A DNA stretch of 64,000 bases from positions 58,748 through 122,747 of the forward strand of contig NZ_JAAGPR010000025.1 of the NCBI RefSeq assembly GCF_017104965.1. The letters run 5' to 3'. The first letter of the stretch is position 1; every line of letters begins with the position of its first letter. This DNA is from Paraburkholderia sp. Ac-20340 (GTDB lineage: Bacteria > Pseudomonadota > Gammaproteobacteria > Burkholderiales > Burkholderiaceae). The notes under the pieces were generated by a model. That model was not told the DNA's origin. It ran no database searches and saw nothing but the letters and a program-made list of their open reading frames with translations. Shown here one piece after another: positions 53,580-62,717 of this stretch. The translations under genes and the position numbers were made by a program.

Positions 53580-55049
53580 TCAACGCGTCATGCGGGTCGC
53601 CCTCGCCTTCAGTTGCCGCTGCCGCCAATAGCCCACCGCCGCCAGCGCCGCGCAACAGCCGAGCGTGGCCACCACTTCGCGCCGATGATCTTCGCTGAGC
53701 ACCATCACCACAAACGCGCCGCCAATCAGCAACACAACCAGCGCGCCAAGAAAGGGATGCAGCCACATCTTCACCTTCAAAGGCCCCGCTGCCACAAGGC
53801 GCTTGTGCAGGCGCAACTGGCTGACCGCAATCACGAGATAAACGAGTAATGCAATCGCGCCGGTAGTGGAAAGCAAGGCATCGAAGACATATTTGGGCGC
53901 CAGATAATTCGCGCCGCACGCGACGAAGGCTACGAGACTCGATGCCATCACCGCGCGCGCCGGCACGCCATTGCCCGTCGTGCGCGTGAGAAAACCCGGC
54001 GCCTGTTTGCGCGTGCCGAGCGAATACATCATTCTCGATGCGGTATAGAGCGCGGAATTCAGGCAACTGCCGACTGCAACGAGGATGAGTCCATCGGTAA
54101 TGAGTTTGGCATAGGGAATATGGAAACGCTGAAGCACCGCCTGATAGGCGCCCATTCGCGTCAATTCAGGATCGTTCCACGGCACGGTGCAGATGATGAC
54201 CAGAATCGATCCGATATAGAAAAGCGAAATGCGCCAGACGACCGAGGTAATCGCACGGCCAATTTCCCGCGCGGGATTTTCCGATTCGGCCGCCGCAATC
54301 GTCACGACTTCGGTGCCGAGAAACGTAAACATCGTCGTCAATAACGCACCGATAATCGGCGCGATGCCGCGCGGAATAAATCCGCCGTGTCCGGTGACGG
54401 TCTGCCAGGGCGTGAGATGCACCGTCGGCACGAAGCCCGACAAAGCCGCAATACCGCAGCCGATAAAAATCAGAATCCCCGTGACCTTGATAATGGCGAA
54501 CCAGAATTCCATCTCGCCGTAATTCTTCACGCTGGCGAGATTGGCGATGGTGAGCGCCGCGGTCACCAGCACGGAAAGCTGCCAGACCGGCACATCAGGC
54601 AACCAGCTGTTCAGGATGTTGGCGGCCGCCGTGGCTTCGAGCGGCACCACCAGCACCCAGAACCACCAGTACATCCAGCCGATGGTAAAGCCCGCCCAGG
54701 AGCCGATCGCCTTGTCAGCGTAAGTGGAGAACGAGCCGGAATCGGGCATCGCGCAGGCCATTTCGCCCAGCATGCGCATCACCGTCACCACCAGCAGGCT
54801 GCCGAACACATAGGCGAGCAGCGCAGCGGGCCCGGCTTCGGCGATCGCGTGGCCCGAGCCGACGAACAGCCCCGCGCCAATACTTCCGCCGATCGAGAGC
54901 ATGACCACGTGGCGCTGCTTGAGTCCGTCGGCAAGACGCCGCGAGTTCGGGCCGGTATCCGCGCGTTGATCGATCGCATCGACAGTCAGTTCTGCGTAGC
55001 CGCCAGTCGCAGCATCAAACATGCGGGCGGGCCGTTCTATCTGTCGCAT
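53580..55049 (-). CDS. APC superfamily amino acid permease (GABA permease type)
   Basis: A 489-residue permease with 12 helices. MLSIGGSIGAGLFVGSGHAIAEAGPAALLAYVF is the amino acid transporter family signature, and GEMACAMPDSGSFSTYADKAIGSWAGFTIGW is the conserved second block. GGAGGAAGACAT precedes ATG 55049. It is divergent from the FAD oxidoreductase gene, and likely supplies that pathway with an amine or amino acid such as GABA. Confidence 0.9.
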   Translation of the reverse strand: MRQIERPARMFDAATGGYAELTVDAIDQRADTGPNSRRLADGLKQRHVVMLSIGGSIGAGLFVGSGHAIAEAGPAALLAYVFGSLLVVTVMRMLGEMACAMPDSGSFSTYADKAIGSWAGFTIGWMYWWFWVLVVPLEATAAANILNSWLPDVPVWQLSVLVTAALTIANLASVKNYGEMEFWFAIIKVTGILIFIGCGIAALSGFVPTVHLTPWQTVTGHGGFIPRGIAPIIGALLTTMFTFLGTEVVTIAAAESENPAREIGRAITSVVWRISLFYIGSILVIICTVPWNDPELTRMGAYQAVLQRFHIPYAKLITDGLILVAVGSCLNSALYTASRMMYSLGTRKQAPGFLTRTTGNGVPARAVMASSLVAFVACGANYLAPKYVFDALLSTTGAIALLVYLVIAVSQLRLHKRLVAAGPLKVKMWLHPFLGALVVLLIGGAFVVMVLSEDHRREVVATLGCCAALAAVGYWRQRQLKARATRMTR

Positions 55050-55511
55050 ATGTCTTCCTCCGTGGTTTTTGTCGGGGACAACGTCAGGCAAGGCCTTCGT
55101 TCGCATTCATCATCCCGGCGCAAAAAACGGCGGGCATAGAACCATTCCGACCGCGCATAGAACGGTCGCGACAGCCCCGCGTGCGCGCCATTCCCCCTGT
55201 TTCCCCAGCCAGCGGGCTCCGCGCCCTTGTCCAGCGGACTTCACCAGGGTAAACCCTTAGCCAATTTCGACAAAAATTCGGCGCTGCTCATGCCCATTCG
55301 TAGAGCGTAAACCCTTATTTTTGCTCGGTCTAATTCAAACCTATACTCAGTCTACAATTTGTATACATTGATATTGGACGGCAGAAGACGCTGTTTCAAT
55401 CGACGCTCTGGAAGACGCCGTCGTGCTGTACGGCCCCGAGGGGCGGCGCATGAAAGGTGTGCGCACGCATCCGGAGGTGCAGTGGGTTTCAAGGCGATAT
55501 TGGAATTAGAA
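55050..55511. promoter_or_regulatory. Divergent control region of the permease and oxidoreductase genes
   Basis: About 460 bases without a full gene. GTAAACCCTTA is directly repeated at 55249-55259 and 55307-55317. A TATACT -10 element lies at 55342-55347, followed by the palindrome TGTATACA (55360-55367), which resembles operators of FCD-type GntR regulators and could be bound by the GntR protein encoded at the end of this cluster. The last 130 bases (55375-55509) also read as an open 44-codon tail in one frame. Confidence 0.5.
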
Positions 55512-56831
55512 ATGCAAACGGTTACCTCGCTCCCCGCGGACGACAAGATGTGCGGCTGGTATCACACGAGTCGTGCACGCACGCCCAAAGCCGCCCACAC
55601 GGGCGAATCGAAAGCCCGCTGGGCCGTGATCGGCGCCGGCTTCACCGGCCTCGCCGCCGCCCGGCAACTCGCGCTGAACTTCCCCGACGATGAAGTCGTG
55701 CTGATCGACGCCCAGGAAGTGGGCTATGGCACGTCGGGCCGCAATGCCGGTTTCGCGATCGACCTGCCGCACGACATCGGCGCGGACGATTACATCGGCG
55801 ATATCGACACGGCCAGGATCACGCTCAAGCTCAACCTGCTCGGCCAGACGATCCTGCGCGACCTGGTGAACGAGCACGGCATCGACTGCCACATGACGGC
55901 ATCGGGCAAATATCAGGCGGCGGTGGAAGAGCGCGGCGTGGCGGTGCTCGACGCCTATCGGCGCGGGCTCGACAAGCTGGGGCAACCGTATGAAGTGATC
56001 GACGGCGCGGCGCTGCCCGACCACATCGGCACGTCGTTCTATCGCAAGGCGCTGTTCACGCCGGGCACCGTGCTCGTGCAGCCTTCGGGGCTCGTGAAGG
56101 GTCTGGCCGACTGCCTGCCGCCCAACGTCACGCTCTATGAACACACGCCGATTACCGATGTGGAATACGGCGACAAGATCGTGCTGGCGCATCGCAACGG
56201 CCGCATCGTCGCCGATAAGCTGGTGCTCGCCAACAACGCCTTCGGCATGCGCTTCGGCTTCCTCCAGCGCACCATGCTGCCGGTGTTCCTCTACGCAAGC
56301 CTCACGCGCCCGCTCACGGCCGCCGAGCAGTTTGCACTGGGTGGCAAGCCGTTCTGGGGCGTGATTCCCGCCGATCCGTTCGGCAGCACGCTGCGCCGCA
56401 CGCACGACAACCGCATCCTCGTGCGCAACAGCTTTTCGTTCAATCCCGATGGCCGCCCGAAAGAACAGAATCTCTCGCGTTTCGCAGACCGCCATCGTCT
56501 GTCCTTCGACCGGCGCTTCCCGATGCTGCCCGATGTCGATTTCGAATACACGTGGAGCGGATCGCTCGCGCTTTCGCAGAACCACAAGGGCTTTTTCGGC
56601 CAGCTCGCGCCGAACGTTTTTGGCGCACTCTGCTGCAACGGTCTGGGCATCACGCGTGGCACGGTAACGGGCACGCTGCTCGCCGACTGGCTCGCGGGCA
56701 AGCCCAATGACCTGACGAATTTCCTGCTCGAAACCTCGGGGCCGAACAAGGCGCCGCCCGAGCCGTTCCTCTCGCTCGGCGTCAACGCCACCCTCTGGTG
56801 GGGGCAGCGCAAAGCCGGGCTCGAAAGCTGA
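55512..56831 (+). CDS. FAD-dependent amine/D-amino acid oxidoreductase (DadA/PuuB type)
   Basis: A 439-residue flavoprotein of the glycine/D-amino acid oxidase group. The FAD-binding motif is VIGAGFTGLAAARQLALNFPDDEVVLIDAQ at residues 37-68, followed by GTSGRNAGFAID, and the C-terminal FAD loop NGLGITRGTVTGTLLADWLAG. Such enzymes oxidise secondary amines, D-amino acids or gamma-glutamylputrescine. ATG 55512 was chosen from the family start MQTVTSLPADDKMCGWY; the frame is open upstream. It heads the rightward catabolic operon. Confidence 0.85.
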   Translation: MQTVTSLPADDKMCGWYHTSRARTPKAAHTGESKARWAVIGAGFTGLAAARQLALNFPDDEVVLIDAQEVGYGTSGRNAGFAIDLPHDIGADDYIGDIDTARITLKLNLLGQTILRDLVNEHGIDCHMTASGKYQAAVEERGVAVLDAYRRGLDKLGQPYEVIDGAALPDHIGTSFYRKALFTPGTVLVQPSGLVKGLADCLPPNVTLYEHTPITDVEYGDKIVLAHRNGRIVADKLVLANNAFGMRFGFLQRTMLPVFLYASLTRPLTAAEQFALGGKPFWGVIPADPFGSTLRRTHDNRILVRNSFSFNPDGRPKEQNLSRFADRHRLSFDRRFPMLPDVDFEYTWSGSLALSQNHKGFFGQLAPNVFGALCCNGLGITRGTVTGTLLADWLAGKPNDLTNFLLETSGPNKAPPEPFLSLGVNATLWWGQRKAGLES

Positions 56832-56972
56832 TTCGCAACTCGACTGCGATGGATCGCGACAAATCGGCAAATCTTTATTCAGACCGATCGCACCTTAGAC
56901 GAAGCACAGAACGCCGCGAATGTGGTTCGCACCACGAAGCATAGCGTTCCATTTCATGGAAGGAGACAGGCA

Positions 56973-58304
56973 ATGTCGAACAATCACGTGTCCATCGAGG
57001 ACGTTCCGCTCAATGGATTTCATCAGCTGCTCACGATCCGATCGAGCGGCGGCTGGCTCATGGACGGCTATGTTCTGAGCATTATCGGCGTGGCGATGGT
57101 GCAGTTTTCCTCGGCGCTCGGTTTGACCAGTTTCTGGGAAGGCATGGTGGCGGCTTCCGCGCTGCTCGGCATCTTCGCAGGCGGCTTTCTGGGCGGCTGG
57201 CTGTCCGATCGCATCGGGCGTCAAAAACCCTATTTTTTCGGGCCCGTTATTTTCTTCGTGTGCTCGCTCGCGCAATTCTGGGTGCAGTCCGGCGAAGCCT
57301 TGTTCGTGCTGCGTTTTCTGATCGGCATTGGCGTGGGCATTGAATATCCCGTGGCCGGTTCGCTGCTGGTCGAATTCATGCCGCGCAAATATCGCGGTCC
57401 GCGTCTGGCGATGCTGACGATCATCTGGTTCCTTGGCGCGGCGCTCGCTTATATCGTCGGCAATCTGATTCTCAGCAGCCACGCACACGACGCCTGGCGC
57501 TGGGTGCTGGCGAGCCCGGCGGTGATCGGTCTGGTGCTGTTCATCGTGCGCATCGGCACGCCGGAATCGCCGCGCTGGCTGCTCAGCAAAGGCCGTCAAG
57601 CCGAAGCCGAAGCGATCATCAAGAAGGTCTACGGTCCGTCGTTCTCGCTGAAGAATCTGCCTGAAGAAACCGCTCAAAAGAAGACTTCGCTGCTGGATCT
57701 GCTGCACTCCGGTTATGGCAAGCGCATGTTGTTCGTCACGGTGTTCTGGAGCTGTTCGGTAATTCCGGTGTTCGCGGTCTATTCGTTCGCGCCGCGCGTG
57801 CTCGAAGCGCTCAATCTGACCGGTCAATGGGAATCGCTGGGCTCGGTGGCCATCACGCTGCTGTTCGTGGTCGGTTGCATCATCGCGACGCGCATCATCA
57901 ATGTGATTGGCCGCCGTGCGATGGTGATTCACAGCTTCCTCTGGTCCGCGCTCGCGCTGCTTGCGCTCGGCGCCTGCTCGAACGGTTCGGCCATTCTGAT
58001 TCTCGTGCTGTTCGGCGCCTATGCCGTGTTGATCGGCGGCGCGCAAGTGCTGCAACTGGTCTACCCCAACGAAATTTTCCCGACCGATATCCGCGCGTTC
58101 GCAGTGGGCATGGGCGCATCGCTCTCGCGCATCGGCGCGGCGGTTGGCACCTGGCTTGTGCCGATTGCGCTCAATAGCGTCGGCATCGGCAACACCATGT
58201 ATGCAGCAGCGGCCGTGTCGTTCGTCGGTCTGGCCGCGTCGCTCGCACTCGCACCGGAAACGCGCTCGCTCAGCTTGCAGGAAGCCGCTTCCCTCAATCA
58301 CTGA
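56973..58304 (+). CDS. Major facilitator superfamily transporter (sugar/acid type)
   Basis: A 443-residue 12-helix transporter. The MFS loop motif GGWLSDRIGRQKPYFFG follows helix 2, and RFLIGIGVGIEYPVAGSLLVEFMPRKYRG is the helix 4-5 signature of the sugar porter and aromatic-acid symporter groups. A strong AAGGAGACAGG precedes ATG 56973. Its place in the operon suggests uptake of the pathway substrate. Confidence 0.9.
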   Translation: MSNNHVSIEDVPLNGFHQLLTIRSSGGWLMDGYVLSIIGVAMVQFSSALGLTSFWEGMVAASALLGIFAGGFLGGWLSDRIGRQKPYFFGPVIFFVCSLAQFWVQSGEALFVLRFLIGIGVGIEYPVAGSLLVEFMPRKYRGPRLAMLTIIWFLGAALAYIVGNLILSSHAHDAWRWVLASPAVIGLVLFIVRIGTPESPRWLLSKGRQAEAEAIIKKVYGPSFSLKNLPEETAQKKTSLLDLLHSGYGKRMLFVTVFWSCSVIPVFAVYSFAPRVLEALNLTGQWESLGSVAITLLFVVGCIIATRIINVIGRRAMVIHSFLWSALALLALGACSNGSAILILVLFGAYAVLIGGAQVLQLVYPNEIFPTDIRAFAVGMGASLSRIGAAVGTWLVPIALNSVGIGNTMYAAAAVSFVGLAASLALAPETRSLSLQEAASLNH

Positions 58305-58340
58305 TCACCCCGCTCACCTTATTTTTCACGGAAACACATC

Positions 58341-59249
58341 ATGAAATTCGAAGGCATCTACACCCCGGCGATCACGCCCCTCGACGCTGCTGGCCAGATC
58401 GATAAAAAGGCCTTTGCCGAAGTGCTCGAATCGCTGATCGCGGCGGGCGTGCACGGCATCATCATCGGCGGTTCGACCGGCGAGTATTACGCGCACACGG
58501 CGCAGGAACGTTTCGACCTCGGCGCTCTGGCGAAGGAAGTGATTGGCTCGCGCACCGCGCTGATCATCGGCACGGGCGCCGTGCGCACGGAAGATTCGGT
58601 CGAGTACGCGAAAGCCGCGAAGGCCATCAAGGCCGATGCGATCCTCGTGGGCTCGCCGCCCTACGCACTGCCCACCGAACAGGAAAATGCCGAGCACGCA
58701 CTCGCGATCGATCGCGCCGCGGATCTGCCGATCATGCTCTACAACTACCCCGGCCGCATGAGCGTTTCGATGGGCCGCGAGTTCTTCCGCACCGTGACGG
58801 CCGCGTCGAAGAACTTCGTCGCGATCAAGGAAAGCTCGGGCCAGACGGGCCAACTGCATATGCTGGCGCGCGAATTCCCGCAACTGGGCCTGTCGTGCGG
58901 CTGGGACGATCAGGCGCTGGAATTCTTCGCATGGGGCGCGCGCAGCTGGGTCTGCGCCGGTTCGAACTTCCTGCCGGCCGAACATATCGCGCTGTACCAG
59001 GCATGCGCCGTTGAAAACGACTTCGCCAAGGGCCGCCGCATCATGTCCGCGATGCTGCCGCTGATGGACTTCCTCGAAGAAGGCAAGTTCGTGCAGTCGA
59101 TCAAGCATGGCTGCGAAATCATCGGCCTGCGTAGCGGCGGCGTGCGCGCCCCGCTCAAGGGTCTCGACGAAGACCAGAAGCAGCGCCTGCAAACCATCGT
59201 CACCGAACTGAAGCGCGAAGTGGCTGCTGTCACCGGAGGTCAAGCCTGA
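58341..59249 (+). CDS. DapA/NAL family class I aldolase or dehydratase
   Basis: A 302-residue (beta/alpha)8 protein of the dihydrodipicolinate synthase and N-acetylneuraminate lyase superfamily. The substrate loop GGSTGEYYAHTAQER, the catalytic Tyr in MLYNYPGRMSVS and the Schiff-base lysine in FVAIKESSGQTGQ are present. True DapA is unlikely because of the catabolic context; deaminase or retro-aldolase activity on a 2-keto or cyclic-imino acid is more plausible. Its stop overlaps the ATG of the next gene by one base. Confidence 0.88.
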   Translation: MKFEGIYTPAITPLDAAGQIDKKAFAEVLESLIAAGVHGIIIGGSTGEYYAHTAQERFDLGALAKEVIGSRTALIIGTGAVRTEDSVEYAKAAKAIKADAILVGSPPYALPTEQENAEHALAIDRAADLPIMLYNYPGRMSVSMGREFFRTVTAASKNFVAIKESSGQTGQLHMLAREFPQLGLSCGWDDQALEFFAWGARSWVCAGSNFLPAEHIALYQACAVENDFAKGRRIMSAMLPLMDFLEEGKFVQSIKHGCEIIGLRSGGVRAPLKGLDEDQKQRLQTIVTELKREVAAVTGGQA

Positions 59250-60742
59250 TGGCCGATCTGCTCAATGCAGCGCAGTACGCAGCGCTGGCCGCGCAACTGC
59301 GCTTTCCCACCCAGGCCTTTGTCGACGGCGCATTTCGTCCTTCGAAATCCGGCGCAACGTTCGAAACGACCAATCCGGCTAACGGCGAAGTGCTCGCGCA
59401 AATTTCCGCATGCAACGCCGCCGATGTCGACGATGCCGTCGCCAGCGCGCGCGCCGCGTATCAGGACGGCCGCTGGCGCAATCTGCCGCCGTCGCGCCGC
59501 AAGTCGATTCTGCTGAAGTTCGCCGATCTTCTGGAAACGCACGCGCACGAACTCGCGACGATGGAAAGCCTCGACAGCGGCAAGCCCATTCGCGAATGCC
59601 AGAATACCGACGTTCCCGAAACGATCCATACGATTCGTTGGCATGCCGAACTGATCGACAAGATTTACGATTCCACCGCGCCGGTCGGTTCGAACGCGCT
59701 GTCGATGGTGGTACGCGAGCCTATCGGCGTGGTCGGCCTCGTGCTGCCGTGGAATTTCCCGCTGCTGATGCTGGCGTGGAAAATCGGCCCGTCGCTTGCG
59801 GCCGGTTGCTCCATCGTCGTCAAGCCCGCGAAGGAAACCACGCTCACTGCCCTGCGCGTGGCCGAACTCGCGCACGAAGCGGGCGTGCCTGCCGGCGTGT
59901 TCAACGTGCTGCCCGGCGGCGGCCAGGAAGTGGGCGAGCCGCTCGGCCTGCACATGGACGTCGATATGGTCAGCTTCACCGGCTCGACCGCAACGGGCCG
60001 GCGCTTCCTGCATTACGCGGCCGAGTCCAACCTCAAGCGCATCGTGCTCGAATGCGGCGGCAAGAACCCCGCCGTGGTGCTCAAGGACGCGGACGATCTG
60101 GACGCCGTCGCGCAGCACGTCGTCAACGGCGCGTTCTGGAATATGGGCGAAAACTGCTCGGCCTCGTCGCGTCTGATCGTGCATGCCGATATCAAGGACG
60201 CGCTGCTCGAACGCATCGGCGTGCAGATGCGCGAATGGAAAATGGGCGATCCGCTCGATCCCGAACACCGCATCGGCGCGATGGTCAGCAAGTCGCACTT
60301 CGAGAAAGTGCGCGCGTATCTGGAGCAGGCGCAGACCGAACAACTGCGCGTGGCCTTCGGCGGCGACACGCAGCGCGGCATTTTCGTCGAGCCGACCGTG
60401 GTCGACGGCGTGAGCGCCGCAAGCCGTCTGTTCCAGGAAGAGATCTTCGGCCCGGTGCTTGCCGTCACGACCTTCAAGGATATCGACGAAGCGATCGAAC
60501 TCGCCAATGACTCTGTCTATGGTCTCGCCGCGTCGGTCTACACGAGCAATCTGAATCACGCGATCCGTCTGTCGCGCGAGATCCGTGCGGGCGTGGTGAC
60601 CGTCAACTGCTTCGGCGAAGGCGATATCACGACGCCGTTCGGCGGCTACAAGGAGTCGGGTTTCGGCGGTCGCGACAAGTCGATCTGGGCGCACGACCAG
60701 TACACCGAGATCAAGACGATCTGGATCGACGTGCCCGTCTAA
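59249..60742 (+). CDS. Aldehyde dehydrogenase (PuuC-like)
   Basis: A 497-residue NAD(P)-dependent aldehyde dehydrogenase. VLPWNFPLLMLAWKIGPSLAAG binds the cofactor, LECGGKNPAVVL has the catalytic Glu and FWNMGENCSASSRL the nucleophilic Cys. The sequence resembles enzymes acting on gamma-glutamyl-aminobutyraldehyde or semialdehydes. ATG 59249 overlaps the stop of the upstream gene by one base, showing tight coupling with the DapA-like enzyme. Confidence 0.9.
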   Translation: MADLLNAAQYAALAAQLRFPTQAFVDGAFRPSKSGATFETTNPANGEVLAQISACNAADVDDAVASARAAYQDGRWRNLPPSRRKSILLKFADLLETHAHELATMESLDSGKPIRECQNTDVPETIHTIRWHAELIDKIYDSTAPVGSNALSMVVREPIGVVGLVLPWNFPLLMLAWKIGPSLAAGCSIVVKPAKETTLTALRVAELAHEAGVPAGVFNVLPGGGQEVGEPLGLHMDVDMVSFTGSTATGRRFLHYAAESNLKRIVLECGGKNPAVVLKDADDLDAVAQHVVNGAFWNMGENCSASSRLIVHADIKDALLERIGVQMREWKMGDPLDPEHRIGAMVSKSHFEKVRAYLEQAQTEQLRVAFGGDTQRGIFVEPTVVDGVSAASRLFQEEIFGPVLAVTTFKDIDEAIELANDSVYGLAASVYTSNLNHAIRLSREIRAGVVTVNCFGEGDITTPFGGYKESGFGGRDKSIWAHDQYTEIKTIWIDVPV

Positions 60743-60792
60743 GCGCATAATCACGTCCGCAAAAAATTGAATCATCAAAGCAGGTTCGAGGT

Positions 60793-61734
60793 ATGAAAAG
60801 CAAGGATACGGCCACGCTGATAGGGCTCGTCGCGATCATGTTGTGGGCGTCGATCGTGGCGCTCATTCGCGGCGTCAGCGAAAGTCTGGGCGCGACCGGC
60901 GGTGCCGCCATGATGTATTCGGTGGCCTCCGTCTTTCTCGTGTTGACGGTCGGCTTTCCGAAGCTCAGGGAATTTCCGCGTAAATACCTGATCTGGGGCA
61001 GCGTGCTTTTCGTGGCCTACGAACTGTGCCTGTCGCTGTCGATCGGCTATGCCGATAACGGGCGACAGGCCATCGAAGTCGGCATGGTCAATTATTTGTG
61101 GCCCACTTTTACGCTGGTTGCGGCGATCGTCTTCAATAAGCAGAAGGCCAATCTGCTGGTCGTGCCCGGCTTCGTGTTGTCGATGATGGGAATCGGTTGG
61201 GTGCTAGGCGGCGACCAGGGTATCGACCTGGCCGGCATGATGGCGAACGTGCGGGACAACCCGCTGAGCTACGGTTTGGCGTTCAGCGGCGCGTTGATCT
61301 GGGCGGCTTATTGCACGGTCACGGCCCGCATCGCGAACGGCAAGAACGGCGTCACGCCGTTTTTCATGCTGGTTTCGGCCGTGCTGTGGCTCAAGTTCGC
61401 GATCGAAGGCGGCGGCGCGATGACCTTCAATCTGCACGCGATCATCTACCTGCTGCTGGCCGCCGCGGCCATGGGCTTCGGCTACGCGGCCTGGAATATC
61501 GGCATTCTGCATGGCAACGCCACGGTGCTCGCGGGCGCCTCGTATTTCATCCCCGTGATTTCGGCGGCGCTGGCGGCCACGCTGCTGCACGCGCCGCTCT
61601 CCGACGCGTTCTGGCACGGCGCCATGATGGTGTGCGCCGGCTCGATTCTCTGCTGGATCGCCACCCGGCCGCGCCGCGCCAAAGTACCGGCAGCGACGCA
61701 GGAAGCCGAAATTGGGGAACGAGTACAGGAATAA
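60793..61734 (+). CDS. yddG: Aromatic amino acid exporter YddG-like (DMT family)
   Basis: A 313-residue DMT exporter. TLIGLVAIMLWASIVALIRGVSESLGATGGAAMMYS is the YddG-type start, and GMVNYLWPTFTLVAAIVFNKQK is the other diagnostic block. YddG of E. coli exports aromatic amino acids. In this operon it may export a product or detoxify an intermediate; this is inferred. It is 50 bases after the dehydrogenase. Confidence 0.85.
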   Translation: MKSKDTATLIGLVAIMLWASIVALIRGVSESLGATGGAAMMYSVASVFLVLTVGFPKLREFPRKYLIWGSVLFVAYELCLSLSIGYADNGRQAIEVGMVNYLWPTFTLVAAIVFNKQKANLLVVPGFVLSMMGIGWVLGGDQGIDLAGMMANVRDNPLSYGLAFSGALIWAAYCTVTARIANGKNGVTPFFMLVSAVLWLKFAIEGGGAMTFNLHAIIYLLLAAAAMGFGYAAWNIGILHGNATVLAGASYFIPVISAALAATLLHAPLSDAFWHGAMMVCAGSILCWIATRPRRAKVPAATQEAEIGERVQE

Positions 61735-61813
61735 AATCGGTCTGAGACCGGTTTGAGACCTGCCTCCGACCCGCGCAGCGTGCGTCGTGTGGTGAATTTT
61801 CGTTGGGCGACTT

Positions 61814-61834
61814 ATAGTACGCAAAGCCGTACGC
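61814..61834 (+). promoter_or_regulatory. Promoter and direct repeats in front of the GntR gene
   Basis: TATAGT at 61814-61819 resembles a -10 box, and GTACGC is directly repeated at 61817-61822 and 61829-61834 (12-base spacing), with GTACAC further on. These may be self-regulation sites of the GntR protein. Confidence 0.4.
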
Positions 61835-61867
61835 ACAGAGTACACAAAAGATAGACAGAGATTCCCG

Positions 61868-62593
61868 ATGAAACAGAGCCCCGACGAATCGCCCCTCGAA
61901 AACAACGCCCCCACCGACCGCAAGGCCGTTCTGGCCGACACCCTGCGCCGCCGCATCGTCAGCATGGAGCTGAAGCCAGGCGCCGTGGTGGACGAACTGG
62001 CGCTATGCGACGAATTCGGCCTGTCGCGCCCGCCCGTGCGCGAACTGATGCGCCAGATGGCCGCCGAAGGCTATATCGAACTGGAAGCGAATCGCGCGGC
62101 CCGCGTTTCGTCGATGAATTACCACTCGCTGCGCAGCTTCTTTCTGGCCGCGCCGCTGATTTACGTCGCCACGACGCAACTCGCGGCGGCCAATGCCACC
62201 GCGGCGGACGTTGCGAAGCTGCGCGAAATCCAGAAGCATTTTCGCGCCGCCATCGACGCGCATGACGTGGAAAACCGCGTGCTCTACAACGACCAGTTTC
62301 ATCTGGAGATCGGCACGATGGCGCAGAACGATTATCTGATGCCCAGCCTGCGCCGCCTGTTGATCGATCACGCGCGGCTTGGCAAAACGTTTTATCGCTA
62401 TCCGGCCAGCGAAAACATGCAGCACGAAATGCATGAGGCGGCGAATCAGCACGATGAAATCATCGATGCGATCGAGCGCCGCGACACGGAAGGCGCCGCC
62501 GAACTCGTGCGGGCGCACTGGGAGCTTTCGCGCCGCCACATGACGGACTACGCGATTCCCGAAGGACTGGATGTGCCGCTGACACTGGCCTGA
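61868..62593 (+). CDS. GntR family regulator, FCD (FadR) subfamily
   Basis: A 241-residue regulator with a winged helix at about residues 20-70 (ADTLRRRIVSMELKPGAVVDELALCDEFGLSRPPVRELMRQMAAEGYIELE) and an all-helical FCD ligand domain with the metal-binding histidines in YNDQFHLEIG and NQHDEIIDAIE. It ends the catabolic cluster and is its probable repressor. It is followed by a strong terminator. Confidence 0.9.
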   Translation: MKQSPDESPLENNAPTDRKAVLADTLRRRIVSMELKPGAVVDELALCDEFGLSRPPVRELMRQMAAEGYIELEANRAARVSSMNYHSLRSFFLAAPLIYVATTQLAAANATAADVAKLREIQKHFRAAIDAHDVENRVLYNDQFHLEIGTMAQNDYLMPSLRRLLIDHARLGKTFYRYPASENMQHEMHEAANQHDEIIDAIERRDTEGAAELVRAHWELSRRHMTDYAIPEGLDVPLTLA

Positions 62594-62606
62594 TCGACCC
62601 ATCTCC

Positions 62607-62630
62607 AGGGGCGGTTCGCCGCCCCTTTTG
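62607..62630 (+). terminator. Rho-independent terminator after the GntR gene
   Basis: AGGGGCGG (62607-62614) pairs with CCGCCCCT (62619-62626) around a TTCG tetraloop, followed by T residues to 62629. It closes the catabolic cluster. Confidence 0.85.
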
Positions 62631-62717
62631 TTTTCAAACTCAGCGCATCGAATATATTTCGGATTCCTTTTTATCATCACGCCGATTTCGCAGATCTCGC
62701 ATCGCCCCACGCTTTCC

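Noticed and set aside
56895..58301. A 468-residue minus-strand open frame opposite the MFS gene
   Set aside because: Highly Arg/His/Gln-rich; the plus strand carries clear MFS motifs.
59240..60778. A 512-residue minus-strand open frame opposite the PuuC-like dehydrogenase
   Set aside because: Antisense composition and exact mirroring of a strong plus-strand gene.
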